From: Opitutaceae bacterium
GTDB taxonomy: Bacteria; Verrucomicrobiota; Verrucomicrobiia; Opitutales; Opitutaceae
NCBI GenBank assembly: GCA_041395105.1
Contig: JAWLBB010000002.1
Span: forward strand, 1,054,001-1,118,000
DNA: 64,000 nucleotides
Reading direction: 5' to 3'
How positions within the stretch are numbered: position 1 is the stretch's first letter; every line of letters begins with the position of its first letter. Below are positions 59,554 to 64,000 of this stretch, piece by piece. Position numbers and translations under genes: made by a program. A model generated the notes under the pieces. That model searched no databases. It was not told where the DNA came from and saw only the letters and a program-made list of their open reading frames with translations.

Positions 59554-61026
59554 ATGCCTCCCGCCGAAGAACTCTATGCCGAAAACCTGCAGCTCAAGCA
59601 GCGGCTCTTGGAGCTTCAGGCGCAGATTGAGTGGCTCAAACGCCAGATGTTTGGCGGTGGCAAGAGCGAGAAGCTCGACCCCGCACAGCTTCAACTCAAG
59701 CTTGGAGAGCTTCAAAAACTCACCGGTGAGGTCGAGCAGATCCAGAAGATCAGTTACGAGCGACGGACACCCCGCGAAAAGGTTCCCACCCCAGCTGAGA
59801 AGTTTGCCCACCTGCCGGTGAAGGAAACCGTGGTCATTGAGCCCGAAGAGGTGGAGGCCGACCCGGATGCCTTTGAGCAGATCGGCGAGGAACGCACCTT
59901 CGAGGTGGACATCGTGCCCCCGCAGTTGTTCAAGCGGGAGATTATCCGGCCCAAGTATCGGCATCGCATGGATCGTTCGCGTCCCCCGGTAGTGGCCCCG
60001 GCGCCCAAGCGGGCCATCGAGGGCGGGTTCGCCTCGGCCGGCCTGATCGCCCATGTGGCGGTCAGCAAATACGTGGACCATCTGCCTCTCTATCGCCAAC
60101 AGCGCATGTTGGAACGCTGGAAAGCTCCGATCTCCCGACAGAGCATGTCCGACTGGATTGAGGCGGTCGCCATGTGGCTTATGCCTCTCTACCATTTGAT
60201 CCGCCAGCAGTTGCTCGCCGGGGGATACGTGCAGATTGATGAAACACCGGTGCGTTGTCGGGACCCCGACCTCAAACGTGGGAAAACATTCCAGGGTTAC
60301 TTTTGGGTGATGGGACGGCCCGGATCCGATGTCTACTTCGTCTGGGCACCTTCGCGCCAGTATGGCGAGGTCAACCGCCTGCTTGGAGACGATTTTGAGG
60401 GCCTGATGCAATCCGACGGCTACGCTGCCTATGAATCTTATGCCGGCGCCCATGAAGGGGTCGTCTGGGTCGGTTGCTGGGCCCATGCCAGGCGCGGTTT
60501 CTTCGAGGCTCAATCCGAGAATCCCAAGGCCACCAGAGTCGCCCTGCGACTCATCGGCCGGCTCTACCAGCTGGAGCGCCAGTGGGATGAACAGGGAATC
60601 GATGCCATCGAGCGATCCCGGCTCAGGCAAAAACACTTCGCTCGAACTCTCAAGTGGCTCCACCAGCTCGCGGTGGTTTTGCAGCAACGCTGCTTGCCCA
60701 ACCAGCTTCTGGGCAAGGCCTGCGGCTACCTGCTCAATCAGTGGAAACCCCTGAGCGCCCACCTTCGATACGGCCGAACCCGCCTGGACAACAATCTGAT
60801 CGAGCAGGCCATACGCCCCTCGGCCATTGGGAAAAAAAACTGGCTGTTCATCGGACATCCCGATGCCGGGGAGCGCTCCGCGGTGATCTACTCGCTGGTT
60901 GTCTCGTGTCAACGCCATGGTAAAGATCCCCAGGCTTACCTCGCCGATGTCCTGCGGCGCATCCCGTCTATGACCAACCAGGATGACTTCACCTCGCTGC
61001 TGCCGGCCAACTGGCAACCGGCTTGA
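59554..61026 (+). CDS. tnpC: IS66 transposase (TnpC)
   Basis: 490 residues from the ATG at 59554 (MPPAEELYAENLQLKQRLLE). Order: N-terminal leucine-zipper coiled coil (residues 8-35), KRQMFGGGKSEKLDP, a zinc-finger-like region without obvious Cys cluster, and a DDE core with VQIDETPVRC (first Asp), MQSDGYAAYES (second Asp) and a late RTRLDNNLIEQAIRP (catalytic Glu). The C-terminus has KNWLFIGHPDAGERSAVIYSLV, diagnostic of IS66. It is full length, with no frameshift. Confidence 0.95.
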   Translation: MPPAEELYAENLQLKQRLLELQAQIEWLKRQMFGGGKSEKLDPAQLQLKLGELQKLTGEVEQIQKISYERRTPREKVPTPAEKFAHLPVKETVVIEPEEVEADPDAFEQIGEERTFEVDIVPPQLFKREIIRPKYRHRMDRSRPPVVAPAPKRAIEGGFASAGLIAHVAVSKYVDHLPLYRQQRMLERWKAPISRQSMSDWIEAVAMWLMPLYHLIRQQLLAGGYVQIDETPVRCRDPDLKRGKTFQGYFWVMGRPGSDVYFVWAPSRQYGEVNRLLGDDFEGLMQSDGYAAYESYAGAHEGVVWVGCWAHARRGFFEAQSENPKATRVALRLIGRLYQLERQWDEQGIDAIERSRLRQKHFARTLKWLHQLAVVLQQRCLPNQLLGKACGYLLNQWKPLSAHLRYGRTRLDNNLIEQAIRPSAIGKKNWLFIGHPDAGERSAVIYSLVVSCQRHGKDPQAYLADVLRRIPSMTNQDDFTSLLPANWQPA

Positions 61027-61220
61027 TTCGTCCTATCTGCATTACTATCCGTCACCATTGATGCATATCATAGGTGACCAGCAAGACGCATTATCCGTTA
61101 CGATCAATGCCTCGGCGGGAGGCAGAAGCTCGGACGCTTACGTTGATTCCAACATCCTAGACGAATCCTTTTACCTCTTGGCTGATGCCTGCGAGTAATC
61201 TCAGCCTCTGATGTTCATCG

Positions 61221-61592
61221 TCACTTTGGCCTATCTTTTATGTTTCGGTTCGATGCAAAGGAATCAACGCGGTAAAGGCGTTGCCCCTCAAAACGGAAGG
61301 CTGTCGTTACGTATCCCGACTCAGCCACATCGCACTGGACGACTATCTTATCCTCCACGTCAATAAAAGAAACTCCGCTATCCGGATCTGATTGCGAAAG
61401 AGCCTTCAGCAAATCCTGCTTCGTTGTACCCAGAGGAAATCGGGCCAAAAACTCTCGTTCCACTTCATCGAGATCATACATATTAGAGATAGAGACTCCT
61501 AAAGATTCGTTCAAAACTCTCTTCAAATCGGCATCTCCATCCCTAGTACAACCTAGGGCAGAAAACAAAAGAAATATCAATGTAAACCTCAT
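61221..61592 (-). CDS. Small putative lipoprotein, unknown function
   Basis: 123 residues. Lipobox FSALGC after a short hydrophobic leader (MRFTLIFLLFSALGC), so an anchored periplasmic lipoprotein is predicted. The mature part (DLDEVEREFLARFPLGTTKQ, IVVQCDVAESGYVTTAFRFEG) recalls small two-layer lipoproteins but matches no family I recognise. Base composition is visibly less GC-rich than the rest of the window. It lies 10 bp downstream of the next hypothetical gene on the same strand, so the two are probably co-transcribed and recently acquired. Confidence 0.65.
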   Translation of the reverse strand: MRFTLIFLLFSALGCTRDGDADLKRVLNESLGVSISNMYDLDEVEREFLARFPLGTTKQDLLKALSQSDPDSGVSFIDVEDKIVVQCDVAESGYVTTAFRFEGQRLYRVDSFASNRNIKDRPK

Positions 61593-61602
61593 CCAATCCT
61601 TT

Positions 61603-62274
61603 TCATTTTTTCCGTAGTTCGACCATGATAAATATTCTAACTTGTCTCATGGAGTTATCTAATCTGGTAGCAGGATCCTTGGAATCATAAGTACCCGAAA
61701 CTACCTTTTCATTTATGCAACCTTGAACTCCTTTGCAATCTATTCCCATTTCTCTAAACTCCCTAATCCAATCCTCCTCTGACATATAAACAGGTCTCCC
61801 CCCAACAATCATGACTGCGTTTCCGGCAAGATCTCCGTGCGAAAAAACAAATACCGCGTCATAGCCGGAATACTCATCGTCAATGTCGTTCAAATCTCGA
61901 ACACGAAAATACAATATAGAGTCATTCTCATCTAGAACAGGTTTAACAAATATGTTCTTGAGCCAGTTGCCATCAAGATCATCGATCAACGATTCGACAT
62001 CCCGTTTTGTTCCTTCGTGGCCTTTATCGTTAACACGATAATCTAGAACCGAATCGACCCGCAAGATCGCGATCTTCGCACCCTCGCCACTTTGGGCCAA
62101 AGAGGGAACCCGACGCCAATCGTAGTCGACCAAGCCTTTTTCCCAGTCGCAGTCAGCGACTTGCGCCGCCGTTTGCCGGACACTTCCGGGGGTATCGCCC
62201 AAAAAATCCCAGACGCGGTTTCCGGCGACCACATCGGGTTGCTTTTCTTCGATCCACTGAGTCAGGGCGACCAT
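61603..62274 (-). CDS. Hypothetical protein in less GC-rich segment
   Basis: 223 residues (MVALTQWIEEKQPDVVAGNR start). The first ~65 residues are GC-rich in coding sequence, while the rest (VDSVLDYRVNDKGHEGTKRDVESLIDDL, DLNDIDDEYSGYDAVFVFSHGDLAGNAVM) is AT-richer. SHGDLAG recalls caspase-like/peptidase or Rhs-associated C-terminal modules, but no family can be assigned. The composition break suggests a 3'-module exchange, as in polymorphic effector genes. It is followed by the lipoprotein gene and lies next to a broken integrase. Confidence 0.55.
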   Translation of the reverse strand: MVALTQWIEEKQPDVVAGNRVWDFLGDTPGSVRQTAAQVADCDWEKGLVDYDWRRVPSLAQSGEGAKIAILRVDSVLDYRVNDKGHEGTKRDVESLIDDLDGNWLKNIFVKPVLDENDSILYFRVRDLNDIDDEYSGYDAVFVFSHGDLAGNAVMIVGGRPVYMSEEDWIREFREMGIDCKGVQGCINEKVVSGTYDSKDPATRLDNSMRQVRIFIMVELRKK

Positions 62275-62325
62275 TGCTTTGAAGAAGGAAGACTGGCAGC
62301 TAAGGAAGAAGAAGGCGAGTTGCTT

Positions 62326-63411
62326 TTACGCCTCCTGACCGTCGTCCGAATGTCTGCCGATCCTGGCCTTTCGACGTCGCTCAAGACGGGCGGCCGGGTG
62401 CGTGGCCGCGTGCACTTCCTGGAGCTGCTTGATGGACAGATGCGTGTAGATCTGGGTCGTTCCAGCTTGTTCGAGCATGGCCTGGATGAAGCGGATGTCC
62501 GCTCCATTCTCCAGCATCAGCGTTGCGGCCGCGTGCCGGAAGAGGTGACAGCTGCCGGTCTTGCCGATGTCGGCCGCCTGCACGTAATCGCGCACCATCT
62601 GGGTCAGGCGGTTGGGGGTAAAGGCTTCCCCCAGGTTGGTCAAAAAGAGCGCCTCATCACTCCTGGAAGAGGACACCCGGCGGCTTCCTCGGTGTACTTG
62701 TTCACCCATGACAAAGCGCGTTCCCGATCGGCACCATCCGGTCTTTCTTGCCCTTGCCCAGCCGCACAAAGACCAGCCTTCGGTCCGGATCCACGTCGTA
62801 GAGCTTCAAAGCGGCCACCTCCATGCGACGCATGCCGGTCGAGTAGAGCATTTCCATAAGCGCCCGGTCGCGCAGGCCCATCGGGGTCAGCACATCGGGC
62901 TGGGCCAGGACCAACTCGGCTTCCCGGGCATTGAGGACATGACGGGGAAGCCGCTTTTCGAGTTTGGGCAGTTCCAGGTCGGCCGCCGGATTGGTCGGGT
63001 AGGAGATCGCGCCGGCACAGCCACTTGAAGAAGGCGCGAAGCGTACCGGCATGCTGGGAGCGGAAGCTTAGCTTCTTTGCGCTCTTCGGGTCGCGGTAGG
63101 TGTAGAGCCAGCGCTGGTAACGCTCGAGGATCGGCTTGGTGATCTGATCGGGCCGGGTCAGACTGGTACCCTCGGCCCAGAGGATGAAGTGGCTGATGTA
63201 ACTTTGCTTTGTTGGGCTGCTGGTCACGGCCGAGTAATTGCGAACCGCGAGGTGCTCCAGGTGCATGTCCCGAAGGGCCGCAAACCCAGCGGATCGCTGG
63301 TGTCGCCGACCGGGACCTTGGCCAGCTTTTGCCCCTTTTTTGCCATCCCACCACTACGCTACGACACGGCCCGGGCTTCGAGGGGGCCTTTGTGATTTTC
63401 AGGATTTCCAC
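62326..63411 (-). pseudogene. Tyrosine recombinase (XerC/D-type integrase), multiply frameshifted
   Basis: Pieces of one integrase lie in successive frames: 63411 to about 63300 (MEILKITKAPSKPGPCRSVV), about 63300-63010 (SAM-like core-binding domain, SYISHFILWAEGTSLTRPDQ), 63052-62702 (catalytic start, LYSTGMRRMEVAALKLYDVD with the first Arg, and RLGKGKKDRMVPIG) and 62769-62326 (CHLFRHAAATLMLENGADI with His-x-x-Arg, then TQIYTHLSIKQ). At least three frameshifts are needed to join them, so the gene is dead unless the sequence is faulty. Confidence 0.85.
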
Positions 63412-63445
63412 GAGGTTCGGCGCAAACGACTGACGGGCTGGATGT

Positions 63446-64000
63446 TTTAGTGCTTGCCGTTTCTCGAAGCGGGCTCGATGAGGGCCTGTTGGCTGCTCGA
63501 AGCGGCCTTTTTGGTGCCCGGCATTTCTTTATCGCACCCTCAGACTTGAGCCGGTCCACGTCGATCAGGCCGATCAACTGGGGCCGTTTGCTTTCGGCAT
63601 CACCGTCGAAGGTCAGCTCGTAAACGAAGTTCTGCCCCCGGCGGCCATAGTGGGCCAGGACGTACTCCATGTCCTGCAACTTGCTCAGGTGGGTCCGGGT
63701 CTGGAACTCGCTCCAGCCGGTGAAGGCGCGCACTTCTCTGCGGGTGAAGACGCATTGGTCGCGGTCGATCCCTTTTTTGCGGGAGATTTCAGCCACCATG
63801 CCCTCGAGCAGCCCGAGCAGTCGACGCGTCTGCGGAGGCAGTTCATCCAGTGAACGGCCCAGGACCTGGGCATGGTGATGCGGTTGGCGTGGAAGCGATG
63901 TCCGCAAGGGTCACTGATGTATTTCTCCGAGTCCGGCCTCTTTTTTGACGAATCGCTGATGCTGGTGCAGCAGGGCGATGGCGCGGATCAGGGTCAGGTA
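63446..64000 (-). pseudogene. Remnant of a mobile-element replication/primase-like protein (partial, frameshifted)
   Basis: From the window edge inward, frames read YLTLIRAIALLHQHQRFVKK, then LGRSLDELPPQTRRLLGLLE and RREVRAFTGWSEFQTRTHLS (winged-helix-like), LQDMEYVLAHYGRRGQNFVYEL and finally a tail into the integrase start. The pieces match the C-terminal part of large primase/helicase-like proteins that neighbour integrases in Verrucomicrobia and Planctomycetes elements. Frame changes near 63905 and 63520 break it. It continues beyond the window. The family assignment is from memory of neighbours and is tentative. Confidence 0.5.

Larger units (their letters stand above)
58749..61142 (+). 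mobile_element. IS66-family insertion sequence, apparently complete
   Basis: It carries three genes in the standard order (orfA/tnpA, tnpB, tnpC). Terminal inverted repeats: CGTAAGTGTCCG at 58749-58760 and its near-inverse CGGACGCTTACG at 61131-61142 (11 of 12). Flanks share TTGAT (58744-58748 and 61143-61147), shorter than the 8-bp duplication usual for IS66, so the target site is unclear. All three frames are open, so the element may be active. Confidence 0.88.

Noticed and set aside
59521..61017. Long minus-strand frame opposite IS66 tnpC
   Set aside because: The plus strand encodes a complete IS66 transposase with DDE motifs.
61143..64000. A functional phage or integrative element
   Set aside because: No structural phage genes, and the integrase and replication-type genes are broken. 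Only remnants are supported.
1..64000. tRNA or rRNA genes, or a replication origin
   Set aside because: No cloverleaf with the conserved TTCGA-type arm, no rRNA segment and no DnaA-box cluster was seen by eye on either strand; a covariance-model scan would be decisive.

Overview
The window is GC-rich, densely coding bacterial chromosome. The gene content points to a heterotrophic Verrucomicrobiota member, probably Opitutales/Opitutaceae-like: a TonB receptor, many glycoside hydrolases, several MDR/SDR/Gfo-Idh oxidoreductases, orphan sugar-binding proteins, Tat-like leaders and ASPIC/UnbV repeat proteins. No rRNA, tRNA or CRISPR was seen, so the taxonomic assignment is inference from gene content.

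Layout. 1-5.1 kb: the 3' end of a TonB-dependent receptor with a strong terminator, a frameshifted acyltransferase and an FG-GAP/ASPIC protein. 5.1-30.3 kb: glycan and sugar genes (GH38 mannosidase, a GH10-like glycosidase, a mutarotase-like protein, two MDR dehydrogenases, GH127 arabinofuranosidase, a sialidase/GH32-like propeller protein, two solute-binding proteins, a sugar-nucleotide-type epimerase), interleaved with peptide and small-molecule enzymes (PepE-like, M28 peptidase, exported RidA, class V aminotransferase, URO-D). 30.5-36.3 kb: a minus-strand MDR/cyclase/SDR/PmoA-like operon preceded by a Gfo/Idh-subtilase pair. 36.5-48.1 kb: an SSS symporter with an extracytoplasmic N-terminal domain, a heparinase II/III-like lyase, an enolase-superfamily dehydratase with a small beta-barrel protein, a GH78 rhamnosidase and a nagB-nagA pair. 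48.2-57.8 kb: a large BTAD-ATPase-TPR regulator, a BBE-type flavoprotein, a cupin, a tandem ferritin-like protein, an isochorismatase-like hydrolase and two overlapping amidohydrolases. 57.9-64 kb: a VapBC-type toxin-antitoxin pair, an apparently intact IS66 element, two hypothetical genes that look less GC-rich, and a wrecked tyrosine integrase beside a replication-protein remnant.

Two layers of non-coding structure stand out. First, a near-palindromic motif, TAACC-N4-GGTTA, occurs at seven places that fall in six of the eight divergent promoter regions in the window. Each sits beside catabolic genes, which argues for one unlinked regulator controlling much of this region. Second, a ~175-bp non-autonomous transposable element (MITE) recurs five times. 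Two copies have 11-bp direct repeats immediately outside 9-bp inverted ends. Its 66-bp core folds into two hairpins whose loops are complementary to each other. At least four other palindromic repeat families occupy other intergenic spaces.

Working model (inference): the region is a catabolic island for plant or algal heteropolysaccharide (mannose, rhamnose, arabinose, amino sugars, uronates). Sugars are oxidised through lactone/aldonate-type enzymes, much of the island is co-regulated through the shared operator, and it is littered with palindromic intergenic elements. The right end is an unstable mobile-element junction.
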